DNA of 64,000 nucleotides from Sphingomonas sp. IBVSS2 (GTDB taxonomy: Bacteria; Pseudomonadota; Alphaproteobacteria; Sphingomonadales; Sphingomonadaceae): assembly GCF_002127225.1 (NCBI RefSeq), contig NZ_NFUR01000002.1, positions 372,001 through 436,000 of the forward strand, given 5' to 3'. Position numbers and translations under genes: made by a program. Below, in pieces: positions 26,297 through 35,118 of this stretch. Positions within the stretch are counted from its first letter, which is position 1; each line of letters opens with the position of its first letter. Under the pieces are notes generated by a model. It was not told where the DNA came from. It saw only the letters and a program-made list of their open reading frames with translations, and searched no databases.

Positions 26297-27589
26297 ATGC
26301 TCATGACCCGCGACCTGATCCGGCCTCGCGCGCGTAGCGTCGCGAACTCGTTGGTGCTGCAGCTGATGGGGTTGCTGCTGACGGGGTCGGCGCTGCCGAT
26401 CGCGATTTCCTATCTGTCGGGGAAGACGCCTGATATCACCAGCGAGCAGACGCTGGCCACTGTCGCCGCTTCATGCATCGCGGCTGTCGTCGCGCTGCTG
26501 GCGATCCGCAAGGTAACTTCCTTTCCCGGCACGCGACATTTTTCGTACATCATCCCGGCATTCTCGGTAACTTTCGGCTCCGCGATCGGTGCGCTGCTCT
26601 TTCTCCGCGTGGACTATGCGAGCGTTATGCTGATGTCCGCGTTCCTGCTCGGCACGTTGTTCATCTTCATGATGATGCATCTGGGGGCAAGGGCCGGCCA
26701 GTCCTTCTATGTCGTGCCCTTCGGCAAGGCGCTTGAGCTGGTCGATAGCGAGGATGCGAACTGGCTTCTGCTGAAGCATCCCACTTTGCCCGAGAATGAT
26801 GACCGTACGCCGATCGTGGCCGATCTGCGATATGATTTTGAGCCCGAATGGGAACGAATGCTGGCGGCGGCGGCGATTTCGGGCCGCGCGGTCTATCATA
26901 GCAAGCAGGTGCGTGAATCGCTGACCGGAAAGGTCGAGATCGAGCATCTGTCGGAGAACGGATTCGGGTCGCTGCTTCCCAACAGCGCGTATAGGCAGAC
27001 CAAGCGCATCGTCGATATACTCGTATCCCTGGTCGTGATCCCCCTGCTGCTGGTGCCCATGCTGATACTCAGCGTTGCCATCCGGCTGGATTCACCGGGG
27101 CCGGTTCTCTTCCGCCAGCGGCGGATGGGCTATCGCGGCCATGATTTCGAAGTGCTGAAATTCCGTACGATGCGCACACGCGCATCCGTGGCTTGCGTCG
27201 AGGCGGCGATCGAGGATGCGATTACCCAATCGGAAGATCACCGCATCACCAAGATCGGCCGCTTCCTGCGCCGTACCCGTATCGACGAGCTGCCCCAGAT
27301 CTGGAATGTCCTGCTCGGGGACATGAGCATCATCGGCCCGCGTCCCGAAGCCATTCCGCTTTCCGAGTGGTACGAGCGCGAACTGCCTTTCTACAGCTAT
27401 CGGCACATTGTCCGCCCCGGAATCACCGGCTGGGCTCAGGTAAGCCAGGGCCATGTCGCCGACCTCGATAGCGTGCATACCAAGCTCTATTACGACTTCT
27501 ACTATATTAAGAACTTCTCGGCTTGGCTCGACTTGCTGATCACAATCCGGACGGTCCATACGGTCCTTTCCGGTTTTGGATCCAAGTGA
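26297..27589 (+). CDS. Polyprenyl-phosphate sugar-1-phosphate transferase (initiating transferase)
   Basis: A 430-residue membrane protein. N-terminal transmembrane helices cover about residues 20-130. The C-terminal bacterial sugar transferase domain (PF02397) begins with YRQTKRIVDILVSLVVIP and contains RLDSPGPVLFRQRRMG, FEVLKFRTMR and RIDELPQIWNVLLGDMS with IIGPRPE. The conserved Asp/Glu and Arg of this family are therefore present. It starts repeat-unit assembly by transferring a sugar phosphate to undecaprenyl phosphate. The sugar could be glucose, galactose or an N-acetyl-6-deoxyhexosamine, and the sequence does not decide. An ATG at 26303 is an alternative start. Confidence 0.92.
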   Translation: MLMTRDLIRPRARSVANSLVLQLMGLLLTGSALPIAISYLSGKTPDITSEQTLATVAASCIAAVVALLAIRKVTSFPGTRHFSYIIPAFSVTFGSAIGALLFLRVDYASVMLMSAFLLGTLFIFMMMHLGARAGQSFYVVPFGKALELVDSEDANWLLLKHPTLPENDDRTPIVADLRYDFEPEWERMLAAAAISGRAVYHSKQVRESLTGKVEIEHLSENGFGSLLPNSAYRQTKRIVDILVSLVVIPLLLVPMLILSVAIRLDSPGPVLFRQRRMGYRGHDFEVLKFRTMRTRASVACVEAAIEDAITQSEDHRITKIGRFLRRTRIDELPQIWNVLLGDMSIIGPRPEAIPLSEWYERELPFYSYRHIVRPGITGWAQVSQGHVADLDSVHTKLYYDFYYIKNFSAWLDLLITIRTVHTVLSGFGSK

Positions 27590-27616
27590 AGGCCGTTCTT
27601 CTTTCACGGAGCTGAA

Positions 27617-29257
27617 ATGGGTTTCACCGGTGACGTGCTCCGTTATTGGAACACGCTGCGCTATCTGAAGCCGATCCAGATCGCGGGCAGGCTGCGTTTT
27701 CGCTTCAAGCCGCACCTCGAGGACATGGGGCAGGCGCCGGTTCGGCGTGTGCCTGCTGGCGTATGGCAGGCACCGGTCGAAAGGCCGGTCTCGCTGCTTG
27801 GCGAGCGCTGCTTCCTGCTCCTTGGCGTCGAATATCGACTTCCCGAAAGGGGAGGGTGGGATGACGAAGCCGTCGACAAGCTCCGGCGCTACAATCTCCA
27901 TTATTTCGATGATCTGATCGCTCCGCCGGATCGCGCCGCGGCGGCCTGGCATGGCGCCTGGATCGCGCGCTGGATCGCGGAGAATCCCCCGCGCGCCGGA
28001 ACGGGCTGGGAGTCCTATCCGACCTCGCTGCGGATCGTGAACTGGATCAAATGGGCGGTTGCGGGCAACGCCGTGCCTGAGGGTTTCGACCATAGCCTCG
28101 CGCTGCAGGCCCGCTGGCTCTCCAGGCGCCTCGAATGGCATTTGCTAGGCAATCATCTCTTCGCCAACGCAAAGGCGCTATTGCTCGCTGGCCTGTTCTT
28201 CACCGGCGACGAAGCGGATGGATGGCGCCGAACCGCGCTGGAGATCCTGGCGCGCGAGTTCCCGGAGCAACTGCTCCCCGACGGCGGGCATTTCGAGCTT
28301 AGCCCGATGTATCACGCGATCTTCACCGAAGATGTGCTCGACCTGATCAATGCCGCCGAGCACTGGCACGGCGCCCTCGCCATCGAGGCTGTGGAGCCGT
28401 GGCGGAAGGCGCTGCCCGCGATGTTGAAGTTCCTTCGAGGAATGGCGCATCCCGACGGCGAAATCGGATTTTTCAATGACGCCGCCATCGGAATCGCGCC
28501 GGCCTATGCCACGATCGCGGCCTATGCAGCGCGGCTCGGGGTTTCGCCGCCGCCGCCATGGGGGGAAGCGGCGCAGTCGTTCCCCGACAGCGGTTATGTG
28601 CGCGTCTCGGCCGGTCCGGCTACCGCCTTGCTCGATTTGGCGCGCGTCGGGCCGGACTATCTGCCTGGGCACGCACATGCCGATACCTTGTCGTTCGAGC
28701 TGTCGCTGGGGGATCGGCGTCTCATCGTCAACGGAGGCACATCGGAATACGGCACGGGCGCGGTCCGCCTCTTCGAGCGCAGCACCGCGGCGCACAGCAC
28801 CGTTGTCGTAGATGGCGCGGACTCTTCGGAGGTCTGGGGCGGCTTTCGCGTGGCCCGGCGCGCTTATCCGGTCGATCGCGAAATCACCCCGGGCGCCCCG
28901 CTTGAAGTGCGTTGCGGACATGACGGCTATCGGCGCCTTCCGGGCAAGCCTGTACATCATCGTCATTGGGCCTTCACACCAGCCGGGCTGACGGTGGAGG
29001 ACCATGTCTCGGGACGGCACGGGAGTGCGGTGGCGCGTTTCCTGCTCGCGCCCGGCACCGACCTGGTTGCGATTGCCCCGGGCAGCTTCGAAATCGATCT
29101 GGACGGCGGGCGGATTGCCACGATTCGCATTGCGCGGGGCAGTGCGGCGGTCGCCGATGGCTGGTACTCGCCGCATTTCGGCGAGCGGCTGCCCACGCGC
29201 TGCCTTGAGGTCGCGCTCGATAACGGGAGCTCGCGCGTCGAGTTCGAATGGCACTGA
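27617..29257 (+). CDS. Heparinase II/III-family protein
   Basis: A 546-residue protein. The N-terminal half is alpha-helical (alpha/alpha toroid; segments with WIARWIAENPP, YPTSLRIVNWIKWA and DGGHFELSPMYH). The C-terminal half carries the beta-sandwich heparinase II/III domain with GHAHADTLSFELSLGDRR and VNGGTSEYGTG. No signal peptide is evident, which is odd for a lyase of an exported polymer. Homologues in capsule and exopolysaccharide clusters are thought to cleave or edit uronate-containing chains, which would fit the UDP-ManNAcA genes here. Direct evidence for activity is lacking. The last 10 bases overlap the next gene. Confidence 0.87.
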   Translation: MGFTGDVLRYWNTLRYLKPIQIAGRLRFRFKPHLEDMGQAPVRRVPAGVWQAPVERPVSLLGERCFLLLGVEYRLPERGGWDDEAVDKLRRYNLHYFDDLIAPPDRAAAAWHGAWIARWIAENPPRAGTGWESYPTSLRIVNWIKWAVAGNAVPEGFDHSLALQARWLSRRLEWHLLGNHLFANAKALLLAGLFFTGDEADGWRRTALEILAREFPEQLLPDGGHFELSPMYHAIFTEDVLDLINAAEHWHGALAIEAVEPWRKALPAMLKFLRGMAHPDGEIGFFNDAAIGIAPAYATIAAYAARLGVSPPPPWGEAAQSFPDSGYVRVSAGPATALLDLARVGPDYLPGHAHADTLSFELSLGDRRLIVNGGTSEYGTGAVRLFERSTAAHSTVVVDGADSSEVWGGFRVARRAYPVDREITPGAPLEVRCGHDGYRRLPGKPVHHRHWAFTPAGLTVEDHVSGRHGSAVARFLLAPGTDLVAIAPGSFEIDLDGGRIATIRIARGSAAVADGWYSPHFGERLPTRCLEVALDNGSSRVEFEWH

Positions 29258-30552
29258 TGCACATCCTTTTCCTCTCCGACAATTTCCCTCCCGAAGTGAA
29301 CGCTCCCGCGAGCCGGACCTTCGAACATTGCCGTCAATGGGTGGAGGCCGGCCACCAGGTGACGGTAGTCACCTGCGCGCCGAATTTCCCCGCCGGCAAG
29401 CTGATGAACGGATATCGAAATCGGCTGTGGCAGGAAGAGGAGATCGCGGGAATTCGCGTGATCCGCGTCTGGAGCTACATCACCGCGAACGACGGTTTCG
29501 CGAAGCGTACCCTGGACTATCTCAGCTATATGGTCGCCGGTACGATCGGTGCGCTGTTCGTACGCAAGCCGGATGTGATCGTTGGCACATCGCCCCAGTT
29601 CTTCACCGCGGTAGCTGCTTGGACGGTGGCATTCTGCAAGCGGCGGCCCTGGGTTTTCGAATTGCGGGACATCTGGCCAGAATCGATCAAGACCGTCGGT
29701 GCCGCCAAGGACGGCATCGCGATTCGGCTGCTCGAGCGGCTCGAGATGTTCCTCTATCGCGCGTCGGACCGGATTGTCGCGGTGACGTATTCTTTCCGCG
29801 ACACGCTTGCGCGCCGCGGGATCGATCCCGCCAAGATCGACGTCGTGACCAATGGTGTCGATCTGGACAATTTTGCGCCGCGGCCCAAGGACGCGGCCCT
29901 CCTCACGGAACTGAACCTCGAGGGCAGGTTCGTCGCGGGCTATATCGGCACGCATGGCATGGCGCATGCGCTCGAGACGCTGCTCGACGCGGCCGGGCGC
30001 CTGGCGCGCGACCCCAAGGGGCGCGACATCGTGATCCTGCTGCTTGGCGACGGGGCCCGTAAGGCGGCGCTCAAGGCGGAAGCCGAAGCGCGGGGCCTCG
30101 ACAATCTCATCTTCCTGGATCCGGTGGCGAAGGACCAGGTCGGCCGCTATTGGTCGTTGCTCGATGCCTCGATCATCCACCTGCGCGCTTCGGAACTGTT
30201 CGAGACGGTGATACCGTCGAAGATGTTCGAGGCGCTTGCCATGGGAATTCCCATTCTGCTTGGCGTGCGGGGCGAAGCGGCGGGCATTCTGAACCGCTCG
30301 GGGGGGGGCGAGACCTTCACGCCGGAGAACGGCGAGGAACTTGCCGCACGGCTCGTCGCCATGCGCGAAGACCCCGGGTTGTGCCGCAAATATTCGGCCG
30401 CGGGCATTGCCTCCGCTCCGCAATATGAGCGCCGGACCCTGGCTGGCCGCCTGCTCGACATTCTCGTTGTCGTATCCGCAAGCGGTCGCGGGCGCGGTCG
30501 CGCAAAGGCTAGTTCCGCACCATCCGCGCCAGATCCGCGATTGGATCCTTGA
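29248..30552 (+). CDS. Glycosyltransferase family 4 (WbuB-like)
   Basis: A 434-residue GT-B glycosyltransferase. The N-terminal domain begins HILFLSDNFPPEVNAPASR and has PNFPAGKLMNGYRNRLW and FELRDIWPESI, features of the WbuB (FucNAc transferase-like) subgroup. The C-terminal nucleotide-sugar domain contains GYIGTHGMAHALETLLDAA and PSKMFEALAMGIPILLGV with the family-4 E-x7-E-like region. It probably adds the second sugar to the lipid-linked unit. It overlaps the heparinase gene by 10 bases. Its last 44 bases overlap the convergent gene on the other strand, and its C-terminal tail (GRGRGRAKASSAPSAP) looks like read-through extension. Confidence 0.88.
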   Translation: MALMHILFLSDNFPPEVNAPASRTFEHCRQWVEAGHQVTVVTCAPNFPAGKLMNGYRNRLWQEEEIAGIRVIRVWSYITANDGFAKRTLDYLSYMVAGTIGALFVRKPDVIVGTSPQFFTAVAAWTVAFCKRRPWVFELRDIWPESIKTVGAAKDGIAIRLLERLEMFLYRASDRIVAVTYSFRDTLARRGIDPAKIDVVTNGVDLDNFAPRPKDAALLTELNLEGRFVAGYIGTHGMAHALETLLDAAGRLARDPKGRDIVILLLGDGARKAALKAEAEARGLDNLIFLDPVAKDQVGRYWSLLDASIIHLRASELFETVIPSKMFEALAMGIPILLGVRGEAAGILNRSGGGETFTPENGEELAARLVAMREDPGLCRKYSAAGIASAPQYERRTLAGRLLDILVVVSASGRGRGRAKASSAPSAPDPRLDP

Positions 30553-31813
30553 GTCCCGAAAGGTCGATTTCGGCCTCCAGGGGCTCGATCGTCGCCAGCT
30601 TGGCGATTGCTTCCACGTCGCGGGGCTTGTCGGCATCGATCGCTATCTTGGGATAGCTGATCAGCGGCTCATAATAGGGTGGGTCGATCTTGAGGCGTCC
30701 TGTGCTCCAGATTGCGATCGGCTTGCGGAGCAGCACTGCGGAATAGAGCAGCGACGACGATGTCCCGATGATCAGATCGGCTTCGACGAGCCCGGTGAAA
30801 TCACGCCGCGTGTCGATCCGTGCGCCCGAGGCCTGACATATCTCCGCAGTGAATTCCGCAGGTTCGCCCGGGTGCGGGCGATAGACCAGGCCATCGAAAC
30901 CTGTCTCGCGGACCAGGTCGGCCAATCGAGTCAATATTTCGGCACAGGCTTTCCGGCTCTCGGGATTGGAGAAATACTCGGGATAGGGGCTGGAGATGAA
31001 ATAGGCTTGGCCCTTGTGCCCCGTTGCGCGGCGTGCCGGCGGCGCGTTGCGCAGCTGGCGAAGCAAGCGCGTAACGTCGAGCGTGCCCGATTCGACTATT
31101 CTTGCGCCGGTCGTGATGGCGCCGAATTTCTTCTCGAAGTAACTGGCGATACTGGCATCGTATAGAATTAGCGTATCGATGGATCTCGCATAATATTGTT
31201 GTACGGCGGCATTCGGCTGCCATTGCCAGGATTGATAATCCCCAATCAGCGAGCGATAGACCCGAAGCGCCTTGCCAAGGTCATTCTTGCGCGAGCCATT
31301 GCGTATCATCTGGAAATGGAACTTCCAGAAGAAGCGTGTGTAATATCCTGCGCGAGGTAGCTTGGAGAGAAATGCGGAAAATTTCCCGGCAAGACTCTTT
31401 TTCTTGCTCTCCACGGGTTGGGGGGAGTCCTGCAGCAGGAAGATGCCGTGCGGGATGAAATAAGTCGGGACGTTCCGGCTGGTGGCGTAGCAGAGTGCGG
31501 TCCGGTCCTCGATATGGTGCAATGACGTTACGAGCAGCGCATCGGGCTTGATGCGTTCGAACATGCTTTGGAAATCATAGCCGAACTCGGAGAAGTCATG
31601 GACCCAGGACGGGGCATCATATTGTTTCCGGAAAGACTCATATTCCTTGGCCGGCTCTCCGGTCTGCATCGAGGACGTGTGCACGAAGACCAGGGATATC
31701 CCGGGCTCATTGGCCAGTTCGGCGACATAGGTAAATCCGGGAAGCCAGCAATCGAAGGCCAGGATCGTCCTCGTACGGGCGTTCTCCTGCCCGGTGTCCG
31801 CAGAAATCACCAT
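30509..31813 (-). CDS. GT-B-like protein, candidate nonulosonate (pseudaminic acid) transferase
   Basis: A 434-residue soluble protein starting at the ATG at 31813; the frame continues upstream without a plausible start. The C-terminal half has an HP motif (YRPHPGEP, about residues 311-318). This is followed after about 35 residues by a serine-rich motif, GTSSSLLYSAVLLRKPIAIW. The order HP then S/T-rich is seen in bacterial sialyl- and polysialyltransferases and in CDP-glycerol-type transferases. The gene is next to a pseudaminic acid locus that otherwise lacks a transferase for it, so it may use CMP-Pse. This is a hypothesis; a capsule protein of other function is possible. Several stretches are AT-richer than neighbours. 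Confidence 0.6.
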   Translation of the reverse strand: MVISADTGQENARTRTILAFDCWLPGFTYVAELANEPGISLVFVHTSSMQTGEPAKEYESFRKQYDAPSWVHDFSEFGYDFQSMFERIKPDALLVTSLHHIEDRTALCYATSRNVPTYFIPHGIFLLQDSPQPVESKKKSLAGKFSAFLSKLPRAGYYTRFFWKFHFQMIRNGSRKNDLGKALRVYRSLIGDYQSWQWQPNAAVQQYYARSIDTLILYDASIASYFEKKFGAITTGARIVESGTLDVTRLLRQLRNAPPARRATGHKGQAYFISSPYPEYFSNPESRKACAEILTRLADLVRETGFDGLVYRPHPGEPAEFTAEICQASGARIDTRRDFTGLVEADLIIGTSSSLLYSAVLLRKPIAIWSTGRLKIDPPYYEPLISYPKIAIDADKPRDVEAIAKLATIEPLEAEIDLSGLKDPIADLARMVRN

Positions 31814-31991
31814 GTTCCCCTTGTCGCACAACGATATCGTTCCGGCATCGGATCCGGTGCCGGGCTCAGGGCGGCCGTAGCAGCGTTCTGCCGCAACCCA
31901 AAGCTCTCCATGGCTTTGTCGTCGCATTGGAGTATGGCTATCGAGGTCGCGGTGCGGTCCGCGGCGCGCAAGCGTCTGGAGGGAGAGGGCG

Positions 31992-33566
31992 GTGGGCGTA
32001 CTTCGGATAAGGTCGGCGCGCTGTGCGCTCGTGCTCGCATGTCTGGCGGGTTCGGCCTGTAGCGGAGGAGCGGGGGCTCCAGGGCCGGCGCCCACGCCTG
32101 CCCCCACGCCAGTGGTGAATACCAAGCCGTATTTCACTTCCGCGAAAGTCGCGACGGTGCCCGAGAACAGCACCGCAATATTCTATACGGCAACTGGCAT
32201 CGATCCGGAGGGCGATCCGGTCAGCTTCCGGGTCACCGGCGGCGACGATGCGGCCTTCTTCCAGATTACGCCATCGGGGCAGCTCTCGTTCAGGAATCCG
32301 GTCGATTTCGAAGTTCCCGCCGATAAGGACAAGGATAACAAATATATCGTCGAGCTGACGATCAATGACCCCGCCGGGCTGGGGGAGGGGCTCATCCTGG
32401 CGGTAACCGTGACCGACGTTGCTACCGGCTCTTACCATGTTCGCCGGGTCGCCAGCGGCTTTACGCAGCCCGTTTATGCGACGGGCATGACGGACGGTTC
32501 GGGGCGGATGCTCGTGGTGCAGAAGGCGGGGCGGATCCGCGTCGTCGACCCCGATTCCGGCGTGATCGCGGAGACGCCGTTCCTCGATGTCTCGGGGCAG
32601 GTCTCGACGGACGGTCAGCGCGGCTTGCTGGGCCTGGCATTGGCTCCGGACTTCGCGACGAGCGGTGTCGCCTATGTCTTCCTGTCGAATACTGCCGGGG
32701 ACATCGAGATTCGTCGCTACGCTACGCCTGCGGCGGACCGTTCCCAGCTGGATCCCGCCACCGTCAAGCTGGTCCTGCGCATCCCCCACGCGGTATCCAA
32801 TATCAACTATGGCGGCTGGCTTGGCTTCAGTCCCAATGACGGGCTTCTCTATATTGCAACCGGAGATGCCGACGATTGCGGAACCGGAGTCACCACTCTC
32901 GCCGTTGCCACAAGGTGCAACGCGCAAGCCTCGGCCCTTTTGGGGAAGGTGCTGCGAATCGACCCCGCCAGGGATGATTTCCCCGACGATGTCGACAGGA
33001 ATTACGGCTTGCCGGCGACCAACCGGGATTCCATCTCGATCCTGCGCGGTTTTCGGAACCCCTATCGGGCGAGTTTCGACCGCGCCTTTCCGCGCAATTT
33101 CTGGGTAGGCGATATCGGTCAGGGCGCGCAGGAAGAAGTCGATCTAGTGCAAATCAAGAATACCTATGTCGGAAACAACTATCACCAGGATGAGCAGTTC
33201 GACTGGCCGCTCCTCGAAGGAGATGTTGTGCATGTGAGCGACATCTCCTATCTGCGCGGAGCAGGCTATAGCCGGTTTACTTGGAATCATGGCAACGGTG
33301 ACTATAATGCCAACGCCATCGTCGGCGGCTACGTTTATCGCGGGCCGGCCGAATCTCTGCAGGGTATCTATATAGCGGGGGACTATTCGAGCGGCAGGAT
33401 CTTTGGAATCAGGAACGACGGCGTCAGTGCGGGGCTGCGACTGACGGCATCGTTCCGGCCTGACGCCGGCAGCATCGACCATATCTCAAGCTTCGGGGAA
33501 GATCAGAGAGGGAACCTCTATATCGTCGATTATGACGGCGAACTTTTCGTCGTCATGCCCGGCTGA
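31992..33566 (+). CDS. Secreted PQQ-type sugar dehydrogenase-like beta-propeller with cadherin-like domain
   Basis: A 524-residue exported protein from a GTG start with GGAGGGAGAGGG upstream. The signal region ends LACLAGSACSGG, a possible though imperfect lipobox, followed by a Pro/Thr linker. Residues about 45-145 form a cadherin-like domain (VPENSTAIFYTATGIDPEGDPVSF). From about residue 150 comes a glucose/sorbosone dehydrogenase-like six-bladed propeller: FTQPVYATGMTDGSGRMLVVQ, GQRGLLGLALAPDF, LLYIATGDADD, LRGFRNPYRASFD and FWVGDIGQGAQEEV. Soluble members oxidise aldoses with PQQ; many relatives have no proven activity. Its location just outside the polysaccharide locus suggests periplasmic or surface carbohydrate handling. 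Confidence 0.85.
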   Translation: MGVLRIRSARCALVLACLAGSACSGGAGAPGPAPTPAPTPVVNTKPYFTSAKVATVPENSTAIFYTATGIDPEGDPVSFRVTGGDDAAFFQITPSGQLSFRNPVDFEVPADKDKDNKYIVELTINDPAGLGEGLILAVTVTDVATGSYHVRRVASGFTQPVYATGMTDGSGRMLVVQKAGRIRVVDPDSGVIAETPFLDVSGQVSTDGQRGLLGLALAPDFATSGVAYVFLSNTAGDIEIRRYATPAADRSQLDPATVKLVLRIPHAVSNINYGGWLGFSPNDGLLYIATGDADDCGTGVTTLAVATRCNAQASALLGKVLRIDPARDDFPDDVDRNYGLPATNRDSISILRGFRNPYRASFDRAFPRNFWVGDIGQGAQEEVDLVQIKNTYVGNNYHQDEQFDWPLLEGDVVHVSDISYLRGAGYSRFTWNHGNGDYNANAIVGGYVYRGPAESLQGIYIAGDYSSGRIFGIRNDGVSAGLRLTASFRPDAGSIDHISSFGEDQRGNLYIVDYDGELFVVMPG

Positions 33567-33580
33567 GGCGAGGGCATCGA

Positions 33581-34327
33581 TCAGGTCTGGAGCAGCCAGC
33601 GCTCGCCTTCCTGGAGGCCGAGCGCGGTAAGTCGGTTCGATGCATAGGCGCCGGTATCGATGCCGATGCGGTTGGGGCCCCAATCCACATCCTCGCTGAT
33701 CGTATGCCCATAGACCACAACGCGCTCAAGGCGAGCGGTGTGATCGAGGAAGTCGCGCCGAATCCAGCGCAGATCCTTGACCTTCTGGGAGTCGAGCGGA
33801 ACCTCGGGGCGAATGCCAGCGTGGACAAAGGCATAGTCGCCGACGCAGATCATGTCCTCGAAGGAATTGAGGAAGGCAATATGCTCCTGTGGCACGGCCG
33901 CCTGGAGCGCCTCCATGAGTTCGTCATAGTCGAGGGCGTCATATTCCTCGGGCGTGATCCCATAGCTGAGGATCGTTTCCTTGCCGCCTATCCGCGTGAA
34001 GAAACGAAGGGCTTCGGCATCGCCTGCTACCGCCAGCAGAAAGACTTCTTCATGGTTGCCGAGCAGGAAGCGGACCGGCCGGCGCTTCGATACCTCGATC
34101 AACCTCTCGACCACCTGCGCGGATTGCGGGCCGCGGTCGATCAGGTCGCCAAGGAAAATGACCTGTTCTTCGGCTGCGGGGCGCGCCTGGCTATCGATGT
34201 CGATCCGGGTCAGGAGCGCGTCGAGCAAATCGAGGCGGCCGTGGATGTCCCCCACGGCATAGATGCGCTGCCCGGAGGGAATGGTGCCGGCTGGGGTGCC
34301 TGGTGGCTTGAAGAGCTTGCGAAACAT
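33581..34327 (-). CDS. Metallophosphoesterase of the ApaH/PPP phosphatase family
   Basis: A 248-residue phosphatase with the full set of metal-binding motifs in order: GDIHGRLD (about residues 27-34), GDLIDRGPQS, GNHEEV and YGHT near the C-terminus. Proteins of this size in proteobacteria act as serine/threonine phosphatases or as ApaH-like dinucleoside polyphosphatases, and the sequence does not separate these. The gene is convergent with the sugar dehydrogenase-like gene (14 bases apart) and has no close partner in its own direction. Confidence 0.9.
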   Translation of the reverse strand: MFRKLFKPPGTPAGTIPSGQRIYAVGDIHGRLDLLDALLTRIDIDSQARPAAEEQVIFLGDLIDRGPQSAQVVERLIEVSKRRPVRFLLGNHEEVFLLAVAGDAEALRFFTRIGGKETILSYGITPEEYDALDYDELMEALQAAVPQEHIAFLNSFEDMICVGDYAFVHAGIRPEVPLDSQKVKDLRWIRRDFLDHTARLERVVVYGHTISEDVDWGPNRIGIDTGAYASNRLTALGLQEGERWLLQT

Positions 34328-34407
34328 CGGCTGGATGTGCGTGGCGTCTGCAGGGATTGCAATCGCGGATGACCGGCAACTGCTTCAAATGCCGTGTGGA
34401 GCGGGCA

Positions 34408-34437
34408 TAAAAAAGTGGCGGCCGTTAGGCCGCCACT
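34408..34437 (-). terminator. Intrinsic terminator of the 77-residue protein gene
   Basis: A perfect 10-bp stem (34414-34423 with 34428-34437) and a 4-base loop, followed on the minus strand by six T residues. It lies 25 bases beyond the stop of the small minus-strand gene, a textbook rho-independent terminator. Confidence 0.9.
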
Positions 34438-34461
34438 CGTAAACTCGTAAACTCGAAGAGA

Positions 34462-34695
34462 CTACGGGCTATCGGGCTTGTCGTCGCTGTCGGCCAGGAT
34501 GACCGCGCCACCGATGATCGCGACAGTCGCGAGAACGCCGATCAGGACCGCCGGGGCCAGATCGCTCTTCTTCTTGCTGACAGTCGCGGCGCGAACGCCC
34601 GACAGAGACAGCTTAGACGCGCTCGTCGGAGCGGCCAGAACAGGGGCAGTCGCCATCGACGCGATAGCGGCAGCCGTAAGAAGCTTAGTGAACAC
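34462..34695 (-). CDS. Small exported membrane protein of unknown function
   Basis: A 77-residue protein with a GTG start preceded by a GGGAG sequence 8 bases upstream. It has an N-terminal signal peptide (FTKLLTAAAIASMATAPVLA), a short basic region (VSKKKSD) and a second hydrophobic helix (APAVLIGVLATVAIIGGAVILA). The tail is acidic (DSDDKPDSP). I do not recognise a function. A strong private terminator and a long upstream region suggest it is transcribed alone, possibly at a high level. Small proteins of this pattern could be envelope-stress or membrane-organising factors, but nothing in the sequence proves that. Confidence 0.75.
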   Translation of the reverse strand: MFTKLLTAAAIASMATAPVLAAPTSASKLSLSGVRAATVSKKKSDLAPAVLIGVLATVAIIGGAVILADSDDKPDSP

Positions 34696-35118
34696 TCTTT
34701 TTCTCCCTCTTTCGAGCTCTGGTGCTCTCGTCGGAAAGCCCTATGGCACAGGACCCATCCAGTCGCAACACCTCAAACCTGGCCCCGGCGAGAAAGTTCT
34801 CGACGTGATCCATTAGCAACACCGGTCCGGTTGTCTCCGGACTCCTCAATTTGCACCCGGGCGACCCGCACCAAGCGGTTGCGGACCCGTCCTTAACGCG
34901 CCGCACCAATATCGCCAAGGGGTTAATGAAGCGTCTTTGTCGAATGGTCTTGTTTCGCAGCGGTTAGAAGGGATTTCGTGTGACGTTTTTGTTGCTTTAC
35001 GCGTTATTTGACATGGGTGCGTTGCAAAAAATTCCGCTCCTTTCGGTGCTTGGAGAAAACGGTTCAGTGGAGATCCTGGGGTTTGGCATTGCCGCCGCGG
35101 AGCCGTAGGAGAGTAGGC
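34696..35118. other. 423-base divergent intergenic region
   Basis: The region separates the small minus-strand gene from the plus-strand M48 protease gene and must hold both promoters. The right part (34,920-35,030) is AT-richer. It contains a TTGACA hexamer at 35008-35013, but no good -10 sequence lies at 16-18 bases, so I do not call a promoter. A GTTAATG and a CTTAACG occur but not at CtrA-site spacing. Short open frames here show no coding character. Confidence 0.4.

Noticed and set aside
35008..35036. Promoter for the M48 protease gene
   Set aside because: TTGACA is perfect, but no acceptable -10 hexamer occurs at 15-19 bases.
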